Positions 12,478 through 25,255 of a stretch of 64,000 nt of DNA are shown here, in pieces (the stretch's first letter is position 1; every line of letters starts with the position of its first letter). The notes under the pieces were generated by a model. It searched no databases and was not told the DNA's origin. It saw only the letters and a program-made list of their open reading frames with translations. This DNA is from Fasciolopsis buskii (lineage: Eukaryota > Platyhelminthes > Trematoda > Plagiorchiida > Fasciolidae), in NCBI GenBank assembly GCA_008360955.1, contig LUCM01007780.1, positions 62,001 to 126,000 of the forward strand, written 5' to 3'. The position numbers and the translations under genes were made by a program.

Positions 12478-12621
12478 TTGGTCCAAAACCATCAGTTTTA
12501 TTCGCTCTATGCATCTGTTCACGGGGATATTCTTTCACCGAGTACTTGGAGTGCTTATATCTTATGCCTGTCTGGACTCGTCGCATTTTATGCACATCAA
12601 TTGGATTTCGTTAATTTTCAG

Positions 12622-12695
12622 ATCCATTGCCCGTTAAATCCACCAAATTCCCTCAATCATGGAGCAGCACATTCCCAAAGTTGTTCGAATAGTTG
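12622..12695 (+). CDS. Exon 1: 5' leader and first 12 codons
   Basis: A T-rich tract ending in TTTTCAG at 12615-12621 is a strong acceptor in front of a 37-nt leader (12622-12658). The ATG at 12659 follows, then the start of the protein (MEQHIPKVVRIV), and the exon ends with a single G before GTAAGC (donor at 12696). The frame upstream of the ATG meets a TAA inside the leader, which supports this start. The 3' end is phase 1; its G plus GT of the next exon makes a Gly codon. Because an acceptor precedes the start codon, this is either a second exon after an unseen non-coding exon or a spliced-leader trans-splice site. KVVRIV fits the first beta strand of a C2 fold. Confidence 0.6.
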
Positions 12696-13659
12696 GTAAG
12701 CTGGTTACACACAGTGTGAGAGAATTTTCATGTGGCATAAAATTTGTACGAGTTCAGCTTTTCTTACTTTGTTGCATGCCTTCGATTCGGTTATATGTGG
12801 TTGTAACTTGATTCAAAAGCGCCATGTTCACTATGTTTTCGAGGATACAAATTCTTGTTGTCTAGGCTAGTTTGCGGTTAGCAAAAGGTGATCATTTCAG
12901 CAATTTTTCGGAACTGACAATTTCGTTATGTCTGGATGTCTCCGTTTTCTTCTGAATTGTTTGTTATCTTCTGTCCGGTTAAATGCGATTCTGTTTTTTG
13001 TCCGTTATAGTTAGGAATGGAGTCAATTTGGAGTATTCCCTACCTGGAAGCAAAAAAAGTGAGTGTCACCTACTTGTCATACTCATTTTTTTCATATGAA
13101 TTGTTTTCCATTTCATTAATTCAGGATTACTTCAAATGTTTTCATCCGTAATACCACTTTTACGCGCTCCTCAATGCATCCCATTTTTTGGTGTAGATAT
13201 AGAAAGCATGCCTTTTTTTGTATCTCAGGCAATAGTAAGATAGACAGAATGCCTGCCTCGTTGTACACCGGTCTTCGATACAGTGAATGTTTGGACGATA
13301 GGCCCAGGCGATAAGTCGGAATCATGAAAAAAAAAAGCTATGACAACCGACGGTGACCAACCGAATTAAGCGTCTGTCACCAAAATATTTGACGTTCAAA
13401 TCCGGTCACTTTGATGATAGACAGCTCGTCACCACGCCTGGCTCATTGAGACTTTATGTGGTCCTATGCCACTCAGGTTTTTGGTTCCGTCTCCCTCCTC
13501 CCGACAATTGGGCCCTAGTGGGACACGCCCCTTTCATTACATTCACGCTTCAGGAATGTCAAAAACCCAGCGAACTGGTTCGTGTAGGCCCAGTTGTATT
13601 ACCAGATTTGGATCTGTGAGATCCCCCGAAGTGACGGTCGGGGACTAATCGATACGACT

Positions 13660-13865
13660 CAATCACACAATCAGTGAGGTTCTTGTGTTCAAAACCTTCC
13701 TTCCTCTTTGTAATTGTTCAGTGTTTTTTTTGCAGTCGGTGTTTTATTATTTTTGGTTCTCTTTTTTCTTTCTCTTTTGAGTATACGCTTCTTCGAGGTA
13801 GCAACCAAAGCCCAAACACTTTGGTACAATGTTAATGATTGTAAAAAACGGAAACTAGACTAAAC
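13660..13865 (+). repeat. Family B 3' tail inside intron 1
   Basis: A T-rich stretch is followed by AACACTTTGGTACAATG and GTAAAAAACGG, the shared family B end. It stops about 35 bp before the exon 2 acceptor, so this repeat may supply part of the pyrimidine context. Confidence 0.5.
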
Positions 13866-13898
13866 TTTTGATGTTGACCAATTTGTGTTTTGCAAAAG

Positions 13899-14010
13899 GT
13901 GGAAAGGCCTGGAATTGGTGCGTGGTATTTTCTGGAGGAAAGAAAAAAATGGCCACGGGTTACGTGGAGGCCAAAGATGGCTGCCCGACTTGGAATTGTG
14001 AAGTTTCAAT
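13899..14010 (+). CDS. Exon 2: first half of the C2-like domain
   Basis: The acceptor is TTTTGCAAAAG at 13888-13898 and the donor is TTTCAAT/GTGAGT at 14010/14011. In phase 1 to 2 the 112 nt encode residues 13-49. The order is Trp-rich start (AWNWCVVFSGG), a KKK turn, TGYVEAKDGC and PTWNCEVS. This matches the strand 2 to strand 4 pattern of C2 domains, where a small-residue-Pro-x-Trp-Asn motif (here CPTWN) precedes the strand that packs the sandwich. The usual calcium-binding Asp residues of loop 1 are absent, so calcium-independent binding is likely. The other two frames are also mostly open in so short an exon. Only this one joins both neighbours in phase. A decayed family B repeat tail ends just upstream. 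Confidence 0.7.
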
Positions 14011-14680
14011 GTGAGTGTTATATCTTCCGATCGGGATTTGTTCTTATCCGGTCCCCATTTACAATGCAAATGAGAAAATCGATTGTCATAATTCACTTAG
14101 AAAAGAGTGAGTGAATTGTCTTCTCGGCTGCCGTTGATCTTACTGCCTGTTTGTTTTACTATCACTGCTAAACGTTCTAGTAGCGTAATCGAAACTTCAA
14201 ATGACAATTTTAATCGAGTTGTTGAATGTGTTTACTTATCTCGACAGCTGTTGTTAAGGCCATGAAGGGGATAGAAGCAGATACAGTCAGCGTCTATGGT
14301 TGCGATACATGCACGATCCTTTAGTTGCTTTCATGCTAATATTCGATGGATATCGCCGCGCCGTTTAATCGATTTTATCATTGCGTCTAGGGGTCAGCTC
14401 ACTTCTGGGGTTTTTTAACCGCTTACATTTCATTAGTTTGCTACCTTGCTCTGTGGGTTAGTCGCATATAAGACACAGAAGCATGGCGAACAAACCAAGC
14501 ATGCAAGCACACAAGAAAAAATAAAGTAAACAAATGAACAGACGAGAAACAGTTTTAACTAAACTGAATACTTCATATCTCGAAACATGCAGCCGTACCT
14601 TCTTTAAAAACGGAATCTCAGGGCTTAATCCGTAGGTCATCAAAAAATTCCACCATTGTGTGCTAGCGATACTGAGACGA
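14011..14680. other. Intron 2, first part: nothing recognised
   Basis: No repeat family or gene seen. Confidence 0.3.
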
Positions 14681-14689
14681 AACCGGTGC

Positions 14690-15323
14690 TCAAACGTTGA
14701 CAGGCTTCGCGAATCTTCTGGCCTCAGTAATCATGCCTCTGAGGCAAATAGCAGAACCGATCTCACCTTTGCAGGTAAAATTGAACCTTCGATCGATGAT
14801 CGGATGCCACAGGAACGCCGCGGATTCCTCATGTTGGTGCACGAGAAAATAATTGATCCGATTTGGAGCCGTCTGGTGAAATCTAATTGCCCGAATAGCA
14901 AAACCCGTCAACATCTTCCAAATCCTCCCCCGAAAGAACAAGGTTCAGCTTCGGGCCAACCGACTTGTGCAGCATTTTACAATATGAAGATGCATCATAC
15001 ATTTCAAGAAGCCTTGCACTATCATATCGATGATCGAGAAACACTTGCGACCTAGCGGGGTCTTGACTTGGAATCACGATATTGTCAGTATATTCTAAGC
15101 CAGTGCCCCTATTTGGGAATAGGGCGGTTTTCATAATCATCTTATGGAAAAAGTTGAAAGGAAACCCTGAACAACACCACTTCTCGTGATGAACTGAAGT
15201 GGAAGGTTGCAGTAAGTTTGAAGTCGGCCTCCACTTTTCGAACACGGAAATCGGAAAAGTGAAATGAGTTTCTCTGATAGATTGCTTGTTGTGAAAGAAC
15301 ACCGAGTCATGCACTGCTTTCAA
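14690..15323 (-). mobile_element. RTE-type element fragment
   Basis: Minus-strand translation shows EYTDNIVIPSQDP (from the YADD block), YCKMLHKSVGPKLNLVLSGE and DGFCYSGN. This is the RTE order 'YADDIVLL - SKCKMLL - LVLSGE - FTYLGS'. The copy is degenerate and truncated in the antisense orientation of intron 2. Confidence 0.6.
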
Positions 15324-15329
15324 ATCATG

Positions 15330-16079
15330 AGTCTACGGAAGATATCTGTTCTGCAATCTGTTGCCGCTTCCAGATGTTTTCAATGCAACCCTATTTGCAT
15401 AGGAAATCGGCTTGGGGCGTGTCATGTTCAAGTTCTGCTTGTATTGGCTCATTTGACAACTTCTTAGTTCTGTTTTTTAATCATTTTCGGCTCATACTGT
15501 TTCATTGTATATTGTTTAAAGCCTAAAGCATTTGTCTTCTGATTGTCAAACGGTCTTGTTTGAATAAAACATAGGACAGGGAAACAGAAAAGCACATTAG
15601 ATGTCCATTTACCGAGCTAGCCAATCAAATCCAAAGAAAAAATCGTTCGCCTCATTCAAATTTGTTCTAACCGTGAACTGTTCCTGACGAACACGTTCAC
15701 CACAAACAGGGATATGGAATCACTTGGCCCCCACTCCTTCGTCCTCGCAGGTTAGCCACATTGCTGTTGGTCATCGGCAGCCTAGGTCAATCGAAACTAT
15801 CTCCGTTCTTTCTCAACTTTACTGTTGAGATGTTTATGAAAATGGCGTCATTATTTACCCGGATAGTAGTTGTCATGAATGTATTTGATTGTTGATCTCA
15901 AGTGGTCAAAGGACTTACGGATTGGAATGCAAGCCACTAAGGCAGACTGGTTGGCAAGCATCCCATTATCCAAAGAGTTTTGGCACACCCAGTCTGTTAA
16001 AACGGAACAAAGTAATCGGAGCTTTCTTGTATATCCGACAGATTTTGGTAAACAACGTGCTTGCTTTAAAGTCGTCGAA

Positions 16080-16082
<3 letters not shown>
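15330..16082. other. Intron 2, unassigned
   Basis: No recognisable element. Confidence 0.3.

Positions 16083-16083
<1 letters not shown>

Positions 16084-16115
<32 letters not shown>
16084..16115. repeat. (AT)n microsatellite
   Basis: About 31 bp pure AT, 145 bp before the exon 3 acceptor. Confidence 0.9.
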
Positions 16116-16116
<1 letters not shown>

Positions 16117-16260
16117 ACTAAATTATCGTGATTTCACCTAAACAAAGCGTATTTCTGCTCTTGTCAAATATTATTTATCTCTTCTTAAAATTATTCCTTC
16201 ATTAATTTGTCCCATTATCGCATTGCCTGGTGACCGGTTTTGGGTCCATTTCATTTGTAG

Positions 16261-16557
16261 TGATCTAGTCAGTGCTGCTGACCCCGTAGTCCTGATGGTG
16301 TTGGATGGAGAACATCGTCAAATAGGACAAGTTGTTGTTCCCCTCGTCCAAATTCGATATGCAGACTCGAACAATTTCGATCCATCCCGTCTTGTGCAAG
16401 CGGATTTGGAACCGACGAAGAAAAATCCCACCCCACGCGGTCGATTGAATTTCTGGATTTGGGCTACCAGTTACTGGCCCCCCGGGACAAAAATCGAGAG
16501 CAAATCGAAATCTATCCGAGGTTCCCTATCTCATTTAGGTGGCAAACTACGTCCAAA
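16261..16557 (+). CDS. Exon 3: second half of the C2-like domain and basic linker
   Basis: A pyrimidine-rich acceptor (CATTTCATTTGTAG, ending at 16260) and a GTGAGC donor at 16558 bound 297 nt, phase 2 to 2, encoding residues 50-148. Visible C2 elements are DPVVLMVLDGEH (strand 5 and loop 3), IGQVVVPLVQI (strand 6, the classic Gly-x-Val-x-hydrophobic-Pro-Leu pattern) and GRLNFWIWAT (last strand, residues 110-119). The segment then becomes Ser/Lys-rich with SLSHLGGKLRPK, a short basic patch suited to membrane or partner contact. If the donor were ignored, the frame would stop two bases later, at TGA 16559-16561. The good donor and the exact phase match to exon 4 favour splicing. Confidence 0.75.
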
Positions 16558-16894
16558 GTGAGCGATTTCTCCCTTCTTGATTCTTGTTTGCCCACAAGTT
16601 TCGAATTCCGTTCCTTGTCTACCTCTCAGATAAGATCCGTAAAACTGCTCCCTGTTAAGCCTTGGGCACGATTAACTTCGGTCGGTTGATTCCTTTTGTC
16701 ACTAATATTTGTTACGCCTGTTCCCATTTTATGACATTTAGTTTTTTTATTGCATGCTTAAATCATGAATGCAATGGAACGGACGTTTCTCGTAGCCAAC
16801 TGCACTGCCAAGGAGGGTTGAAGGGAACCAGGAACCATGGTACTGAAGCTTGGAGTGATGTAGAACTAAACAGTAGGCTAGGTGAGGAGCGTGC

Positions 16895-16985
16895 CTGCTG
16901 GCAGCAGCGTGGCCGGGGGATCCGGGACTCGAACCTGTAACTCTTTTTAAGTGACAGATTATACGCCATCGTAACCACGGTGAAG
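16895..16985 (-). repeat. tRNA-derived SINE-like unit 2
   Basis: On the minus strand the order is GGTTACGATGGCGTAT (A-box region, 16979-16964) and GGTTCGAGTCC (perfect B box, 16935-16925). A tRNA-like head without proper acceptor pairing suggests a SINE. Confidence 0.5.
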
Positions 16986-16989
16986 TGGG

Positions 16990-17600
16990 ATAATAATAAT
17001 AAAGGATACAAAAAGAAAAGAAGACATTATGTTGATTGCACCGTTTATGGTGACTTCCCTACCTCTACGTCCAAGTTCTCATTTGTCACTCTGGAAACGT
17101 GGTTCATCAATAGGCTTGATATTATCCGATTGTCCAAAACGAAGTTGAGGGGTATCGTCTGACCGAATGATCTAGCCTACAAGGCAGTAGGATGATTCGA
17201 GGTGCCAGTAACTGATTGCTCAGTCCATGGACTTTTCGGATTGATCTAGGCATCCTGGATACCCAATACATCCATTCGTCAGTGACCAGTGCTCTAAGCA
17301 TGGTAAGTCGTCGACGGTTGGTTTGGACTTAAAATTTACTCATTTCCTCAAGCTGATTACCATGAAATCAGCCATTTCGGTTGAGGGGGCCGGTCATTTG
17401 CCTTCGTTCTCGCATTTCTGTGGGAACACTTCTGCCACGAGTAGGCAATGGGTAGGGCTTTTTCAGTCAAGGCTATTTGAGGTTGTTTGGGTGCATTTCG
17501 GGAGGTGTTCAAGGCGAGTAGTTGATTGGAAGCCCAAAGCCTCCATCTCTGACCGTGCTAAGACTTTTGGATCATCAGTGGTGGTGAAACCGTCACAGTT
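16990..17600. repeat. Family C repeat, copy 2
   Basis: Homologous in order to 8930-9600, but with lower identity and no (TA)n next to it. Confidence 0.55.
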
Positions 17601-19250
17601 GATATCACATACGCATGCTTGTAACCGTCCCAATTTAGCCTTTGATATCCTGACTCACTTTGAAACGGTGCAGTTAATCCTCACGTTTCATGCCTTGTTC
17701 GATTTTGCATATTGGAAGTTAAAATACAAACTCTAAAGGTGCACAGTTAATACTCTAGCATAGTGATTTATCCTTCCTATGCTTGTCGATGATCGATTGA
17801 TGACTCATGCAACAAAAATGTTGCGGTGTCAGTTAACACTTCCGTCGCGTGCTACGTGTACGAGTATGCTTGCGATTGTATGGTGTCGTTCTATTGATAA
17901 AGCCTGTCTGAAACGATACTTGTGGCATACACACAGTTTACGCACGCCAGCGTCATGTGACCTTTGGGAAGCTTCAGGTCATATGCTCTAAATAGGTATT
18001 CTTAATATCCGGTGTGTTTGTAGCTGGTAGCCAACTGAAAATACCGAAGTGGATTGGTTGTAATCTGTGTTCATTGGCATCATTGAGAAGGCTATCTCGA
18101 GGGCGTAATCGCTTCGAATTGCTGCACTACAGAGCAATTCTCTAGTCATTTGCTCCGGGATCGTTAGGTGAGCGTATTCGATTTTTCTTGGGGTTCTTCT
18201 TACGGCTCTGGGCTTTTTTTATGCAATGATAATCCTCATTCGTATGCATAATTTCGTGAATTCTTCTAAATATAATTCGATCGACTTGATATCGAACCGC
18301 ATTTGTTCTTTTCCCATCAAAGTAGAAAAAAACGCCGAGTAAAGCAGTGAGACATATCAACTTCTGCTCTGCATAGTCCCCTATCGTTTGCGGGGACTGC
18401 GTTGGGGCTCCCAATGTTGTTTATCGTGTCGGGCATGCACTCGCACGATTGCTGCTGGGTTTTGTTCCCTTAAATGCTTTTTTTCGCGGCCTTTCCTGAG
18501 CGTACGCATGTGATGCGCGGATATGTTCGGCATCTAATCCCATTGTCGTTCTTTTTCAACTTGCGTTATGCAACCCCTTGGTCGGCAACGTCTGTTGGGG
18601 GAACTAAAAGAAAACCTGTTAGTTGTTCCTTTCGCCATACGATTCCAAATTCTCACTATATTGTCCCGTCTGTTTTCGCGGCAATATGTCGGCCCTAACT
18701 AATACGATTGGTCCAACCGAACTGATCCATATCTGGTCCTTTAACTATCCCAGATATGAGTCGGAATGATTGGATGGTTTTTCTAACTTATCACGTCCAT
18801 TTTATCCCTGAGTTCTTCCCCAAGGATGCCATTGAAGTTTTGATATCGGAGCTAGGAAGACTCGTCAGGACAATTTAGTCAAGTAATTGCACCAATTTAC
18901 CAAGTGGGTGACAGATCCCCTTGTGAAAGCCCCTAGGGACTTAGTTTTCTTAATGCCGCGGTCAAACTCTACCTGACTATTCTCTAACGAATATCTTAAA
19001 CTCTTGAATGATGCGTGCATCAGAATCAACTCAGTACCATACGGAATTACCCACTCATCTCTCGGAATATTTCAAAGCTCATACAAGTTTTCGCCGTTAA
19101 CGTCAACAACAACGACGGCAACCGGGTATCGATGTTTGGGATATACTTCGCACCTTGCTAGTGCGAAATACTATTTATTACAGACGTGGGTTAAGGCGAA
19201 ACTAGACTTTATCATCCACTAGAAGGAAAGTAACTTAATTGGTTAAGATT
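17601..19250. other. Intron 3, unassigned
   Basis: No gene signal. An open frame at 18474-18698 lacks motifs and splice context. Confidence 0.3.
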
Positions 19251-19269
19251 CTTTATTTAGCCGATCCCA

Positions 19270-20015
19270 TGTCCAGGCAGGTACATCAGACAAATTCTTA
19301 CTCGATCGGCATTCATCAGTTTGAAGCATCTGCAGAATCGATGTGAAATCCTCTTATCGATCAAAGGACAAGTCTGCACAACAACGGTGATATCGTTCCT
19401 GCTCTAGAGCTCACTAACTCAGCTTTGAGGACAAATGTGCGCAGACTGTTGGTATTTGAATACCATGGTCTTCGTAGTATAGGTAGAATATGGTGGGAGA
19501 ATTTTGAGTAATTTAGAGGTCAGGGGTAAGGTACTGAATCCTAGGGTTCAGCTTTTAAATGAGGTGCTGAATGTGATTGGATTAGGGCGATTGGGATATG
19601 TTTTGAACGACCTCACAGAACGGCTGCTTTGTTGTACGCTGTTCTCCGAGTAAGGTGGCAGTTGGAAGGTGGACTGAGTCGGCCACTCGATTGCATAACA
19701 AAACGGTTTGACAACCCTAACCAGTTGACCTGCTCGTATAGGTCCAGTTAGACTATCGAGTCGGGGTCCACAGAATCCGCCTGGCGGTGGTTGAAGACAG
19801 TAGGTGGTACGATGCAGTGCTAAAGTCAGTGAAGTTTTTGCACTCGATATCCTTCCTTTCTCCTATGGTTGTTCGACTTATTTATTACCTTGCCCTCGAT
19901 CTTTCCCTGTTGCTCGTTGTCTTTCTCTCTTTTGACTAGATGGTCCCATGAAATAGCAACGCAAATCAGAGCACTTTGGTTCAAGCTTCAAGGTTGTAAA
20001 AATTGGACTAGATTG
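19270..20015 (+). mobile_element. Family B RTE 3' portion
   Basis: Translation around 19430-19610 gives VRRLLVFEYHGLRSIGRIWW and later GRLGYVL, the RTE C-terminal blocks. The tail GAGCACTTTGGTTCAAGC at about 19977-19994 is the family B end. Confidence 0.65.
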
Positions 20016-20279
20016 CATTGAATTTTCTTTCAGTGGTTGAATCTCGGGTAAAGCTTTATGTTCATTAGACGCGTTTGAATTTTCCCAACATGGGACACCT
20101 GAGTTGTTTGTTCTGACAAGGGGAAAGTGAGATAAAATACGAAAGCGTTAGGGGTTTCTGTCTTGAGTTCACCACACACGTTAACTCTTCCAGTTTCTTG
20201 CTCTACATCATCTATCACCCATCAAATCCGTGGTTCCTTTGTGGGTATTTTGTTATCCGGATGCCTAAATTGGAGTAAC

Positions 20280-20800
20280 GAGTTGTTTTTTGATGATGGG
20301 TGGGTCCCATTTCAAGCCTTTGGTCGAACGACCTGAACTTTAAGGTACAGGGACCTAGTGGCCGATAATGTGGGTCATGTGTCTTTTGATCAAACCAGAC
20401 CAGAGTTCCAACAGAACTAGTGACCGTGATGTTCAGCTCGTACGCCTCTGCTCACATAAAATGTTCACCAAGCAGACTAGGGGTTTTGGTTTTATTGAAT
20501 GGTTGACTAAACCGGCCACGTCACAATGTCACTAAACGGGCTTTTGCAGTGTCTTATCGGCTAAGACTCTCTAGGTCTTCAACACTGCTGGTGCTTATCC
20601 GTGACCGCTTATCGGGTGAGTATGACCCTACCGGTTTTAAAACACCACCGAACGACACCCCTTCCGTTGTCCACAATGTGGGCCCGCGCCGGGTCTGCTT
20701 TTCATGTACATCAAAGATCCTTGTCTTTATAAACACAGAAATTAGTTTTGTCTTTCTCTGTGCGTTGGAGAAATCCGATCATTACGGTTGAAAGATCAAA
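20280..20800. repeat. Family D repeat, copy 1
   Basis: The 'CACGTCACAATGTCAC' block and 'CGTGACCGCTTATCGGG' are shared with 34910-35300 and in part with 57431-57600. It could be an LTR or its remnant; no matching second LTR was found. Confidence 0.45.
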
Positions 20801-21369
20801 TGAAAACTGTTGACCTATGAGCATCCGTGTGTTCTTAGTGTTTCTTGGGTTTATTTGGGAATACCGTATTAGGAATGCTCGGGTGGAGCATTGAAGCTTA
20901 GCAGATGTCCTATGAAACACATATTCCGTGTAATTTCGCAGTGTAAATTGGGACACGTGGTATGCATGGCTGCACCCTCAGTGAAAACCCTCAAAAGCTT
21001 GAATTCCGTCATTTCGCTTGTCGATTTAACGACTCCATTTCCATCGCTGTGAACATTTTGAATATGATTGTGACAACCAAATGCACAAGTTATGGTCCGA
21101 GCGAAGTCGATGAACGATTCGCAACCCGATTCGCCCAATAATGAACTTCTCACGTTCTGGATAGTGCTTCGAAACCTCAAGGCAACGCGTAGCCCAATAA
21201 AAGACAAGAATGCTCCGCAGATTCTGCGGTACTATTGGTGAGTCAAAAATTATGTACAAAGCTACCATACCTTGGACAGTGAGCCTCAGACACCATTCTT
21301 CCGAAAAGTGTTCAAAAATACGACAAAGGTTTGAGTAAAATGAACGCTTCATGAAAAGGAACAAAAAGA
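20801..21369. other. Unassigned, 3' flank of RTE copy 2
   Basis: No known motif in the open frames here. Confidence 0.3.
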
Positions 21370-24300
21370 AAGTAAATGGCTCAAGCAAACACATCATCAT
21401 CATCATCATCATCATCGTCATCATCGTTCAGCGCTGTCTTTTCCCCAGAGTTGCACGTTTCTATAAAAAGAGTGAATATCCATGCGGAACAGCGAGTAGA
21501 CCTACAACGGTGGGGAAATATAAGACGCTGCTGCAGCCAACAAACGGAACACAGTCTAACTGTGCAAACACACTCGTTCAATCATTCTGACTCGATAGAA
21601 AATGGTAACACGATCGCCACTGTTCACGGTTCATTGCCATTTCCGTCAGTGTCTCCAGCCAGCTAGTTGTCGAGTCTTTCGGACCCCAACCACGAAGACG
21701 TGAGGCACCTGCTTTACCCAAGTTCGCTATACATTTTCTCATCCCACGTTGCTACGTCATCTATTGATCTCCAAATGGCTTCATCCACTCCGTCGAAGGA
21801 ATCCAAAATAGGGCAAGAGTGTTCGCCATACGCAACAGGTGACCCAACCACCGTTGTCTACTAAGTTTCATACGATGAAACATGGTATTCTCAGAACTGG
21901 TACCTAGTATTAGATTCCTGGCCTCGAAATTACTCACCCGCTCACTCCATCCAGGAATGTTCTATGTCTCGCAACCGCACAAAAGAACTGAACGCATTGC
22001 GGCACAGTACACACGATCTTTCAACTTCAGTGAAATATCAGAACGACACCACAAGTGCTTCAGTCTAGCGTAAGCTGCTCGAGCCTTTGATATACGCGTA
22101 TTTACCTCCACTCTCGAGCTACCATCGTTGGACACGCAGCTACCAAGGTAGGTGAAACGGTCCACAATCGTTAGTTCCTCTCCGCTCAGCACCAAGCACG
22201 GCACTACTGTCGTCCAGTCCAGTAACAACACTTAACACTTTGAAGGTGCAAAGCACATACCCAACCGAGCAACCGATCTCGAGAGTCTATCTGGTGCCCG
22301 TTGTGCATGGTCCACAGACTCGAAAAGGCATACAACGCCATCTGCGTAATTTAGGTCACAACTTCCCTCCATTTCCCAAATCGATTCCTACATCCTGGAG
22401 ACCTAAAGCATCTTCCATCACCTCGTCCATGACGAAGTTGAACAAGAATGAAGAGATGGGACATTCTTGTCGAACGTCCCTGGTCGTTTCGAATGAACTT
22501 CATAGTTCACCGTATACCCTCACGCGAACATGGGTATGCGAGTACAATGCTCGCAACAGGTCTACGAACTTCGTGGGCATACCCTTCCGGTGGAGAGCAC
22601 TGAATAATGCTGGTCGACCCACGGAGTCGAACGCGCCTTTCAATTTCAGAAAGACTACGATCGTAGGGCGGCGTTTCGTGTGGCGCGTTTCGAGTATTTG
22701 GCGAAGAGTGAGTATCTGGTTAATGCAACCTCGACCTGCCCGAAATCCGGCCTGCTGTTCGCGGATATCACTCTCACGAATCGGTGTCAAACGACGCAGC
22801 ATTATCAAAGCCAACACCTTAGTAACAGTCGGAATTAAACTTATCCCACGACTATTGATACAGTCACTCCGTGTACCCTTGTTGAAGATGGATACAATCG
22901 GTGACTCATCCCACGATAACGGAATACGCTCCTCGTTCCAAATATCATAAAGCAAGAAGGTAATTGATTTCACCAGAGCTTTCCCACCCAGTTTGAAAAG
23001 AACTGGGGGAAGCTCGTCACGACCGGCTGTTTTTCCGCTCTTCAGAAGCCTAATATTCGGCTGCACTTCCACTTCCGTTGGGGGATCAAGTGACACCTTC
23101 TAAGGATTCACAGCTCCAGACGACGGACTAGATACGATAGCGTATGGCCAGCTAAACTGATCCTTGAAATGTTCTGCCCAACGGTCCAGTCTTTCCAGTC
23201 TACCATGGATGAGCTCTCCATTCTTATCGCACACAACTTCACTAACCGAAGTTCGCCGCCCACCGCTGTCGCGTATAAGCTTAAACAGTCTGACTGTTAC
23301 CTGAAGCGGACGCCACTTCCATCTCTTCGGCTACCTTAACCCACCAGCTTTCGCGGTCATTCCTAAGGCTTATGGTCAACTGACGCTGCAACTGTCCGCG
23401 CATCTTATTCACCCAATTGCAGTTGGGGAGCTGGCGTTTTTGCTCCATTAGACCCAACGACCCTTGTGAGATCCAGTGTCTTTGATGAACGCTAGATCTA
23501 AGATCAGAGGTGAAATCTGCTGCCAAATGCATCCCTTGCTTAATTTCGTCCCAGCGCTCGTCTACATTGCTGCTCTCCGAAGTTCTTAGTTTGTCGAGCA
23601 GTTTCTGCTGATAGCTGTTGCAAACAGCCGAATCACACAGACGTTCGACGGCCAGTCGGGATTGTGGCCTGCGTCGATGGCCGTTGAGCTGCAGCAAAAA
23701 TTGCATTAAAACTAACGCATGGTCCGATTCAACTTACGTGGTCCAGTACGACCTACCGTTCTGGACAGACCCGCACCAACGGTAGCTTACTGCAATATGG
23801 TCGATCTGACTAAGACCACCTGTTGAGTTAGAGCGCCATGTCGCTGTGCGACACGAACTGTGTCGGAAATTCGTACTAGATAGGAATAGTTTATTGTCTG
23901 CACAAAAGTAGAGCAGTCTTTCCCCGTTATCTGTTCGCTGAGCAGGCAAGGCGCGCCGTCCACCTAAACAAGTTTCCGAAACTCTAAGTTTCCAACGTGT
24001 GCATTCAAATTTCCTGCTACCAACCACTACAATGTCAGAGCGTTTGCTCCTACGAACAAGGGTGACGAGGCCATGAGAAAACTCGTCTTTTTGCATGTCA
24101 TTGTGGCAGTCTGTTGGAGCGTATGCCAAGATGACAAATAAGCTGCGCTTAACACTACTATCCTTCCGGACGCCGACTTATTCTTGCAGTCTCATGGCAC
24201 ACAAGCGACTGTTGACTGGGATCGAGTCTAGAAGGGCTGCTTCAGCCTTCTCACTCAAGACCATTCCTACACCACGTTGACCCACAGCTTGAGCTGCTTC

Positions 24301-25040
24301 GTCTCCTGAAGTGTGCAGGAAATATCTTGACGAGATATGTTGTTAACGTTAGTTGAAATACTCTACTTGAATCCTGAATTCGTGTTTCACTGACACAGCA
24401 GACATTAATCGAAAGTGAGTCCACTGTCACAGCTAAACAAGTCTGTTGGCCAGCCTGCAAGAAAGTGTGCACATTGAAGCAGCCGAGATTCAGAGGCTGA
24501 CGAGGCGTGAGAAAATGTGAGTTAGCAGACTGTAAACCACTTACTACACTACTTGACAATGAACCGTTGCAAGTATTGGGCTTGTTATCAGTGGGGACAC
24601 TGTGGGTAGGCAGAAGGGGCAAAGAGATAGGGTTAGGAAACAGAAGAGACAGGTTGAATAAAAGAGACGGAAGTAAATACAAGAACTTCTGCACACCTGA
24701 TCAGGTCCGACAAACACTCCCGAGCGGGGCAGCCAAAAATAATCGTAGACGAACTGAATGTCAACGGCTGAGCAACGTGGGCGATAAAGCTAAAGTGGAC
24801 CGTTACGAAGCGGACCGTCTTAGGTCAAGGTGACCACATCAAAGCGCGAGGACAAAACAAAGAAAGGTAAATGTATCGCGCCGGAAATAGTCAACGACCA
24901 AAATCAGTGTGATTCCGAGAGGGTTCGGTAAAAAAATAGTCCTATGTCGGATAGAGAAAGAACAGAAGGAAAGAGGAAAAGAATTTTCTACCAATCCAGA
25001 TGTTTCAACGACTTTTTCATCTTGTTGCACATAATTGTGG
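21370..25040 (-). mobile_element. Family A RTE-type retrotransposon, copy 2 (near full length)
   Basis: Read on the minus strand, an apurinic-type endonuclease region begins near 24560 (LNLGCFNVHTF, CCVSETRIQDSS) and continues at 24129-23734 (APTDCHND, GERLLYFCADN, SQIDHIAVSY). A linker lies at 23706-23281. Reverse transcriptase at 23096-22500 shows LLKSGKTAGRDELPP, QQAGFRAGRGCINQI and VVFLKLKGAFDSV. The C-terminal part at 22231-21962 shows VDRFTYLGS and VYCAAMRSVLLCGCET. The 3' UTR ends in (GAT)n, seen as (CAT)n at 21389-21427. Frameshifts separate the parts, so it is probably inactive. Confidence 0.8.
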
Positions 25041-25255
25041 GGTGCACGCTGTAGTTGTTCACGCCAATTGTATGAATGTTAGAAAGTTTATCCACCTGGG
25101 TACTCGGAGCTCTCTTTCTTTTTCCATTGTTCAAGTGGTTACCAGCAAATAGGTGTATTTGTCTACTTGGTACATGACATGGTGAGAAAGGGATGATAGC
25201 ATTAACTAGCTGATTTTCCCGGGTGCAATGCGTTAGGCTTGCAGAATCTACTTAC

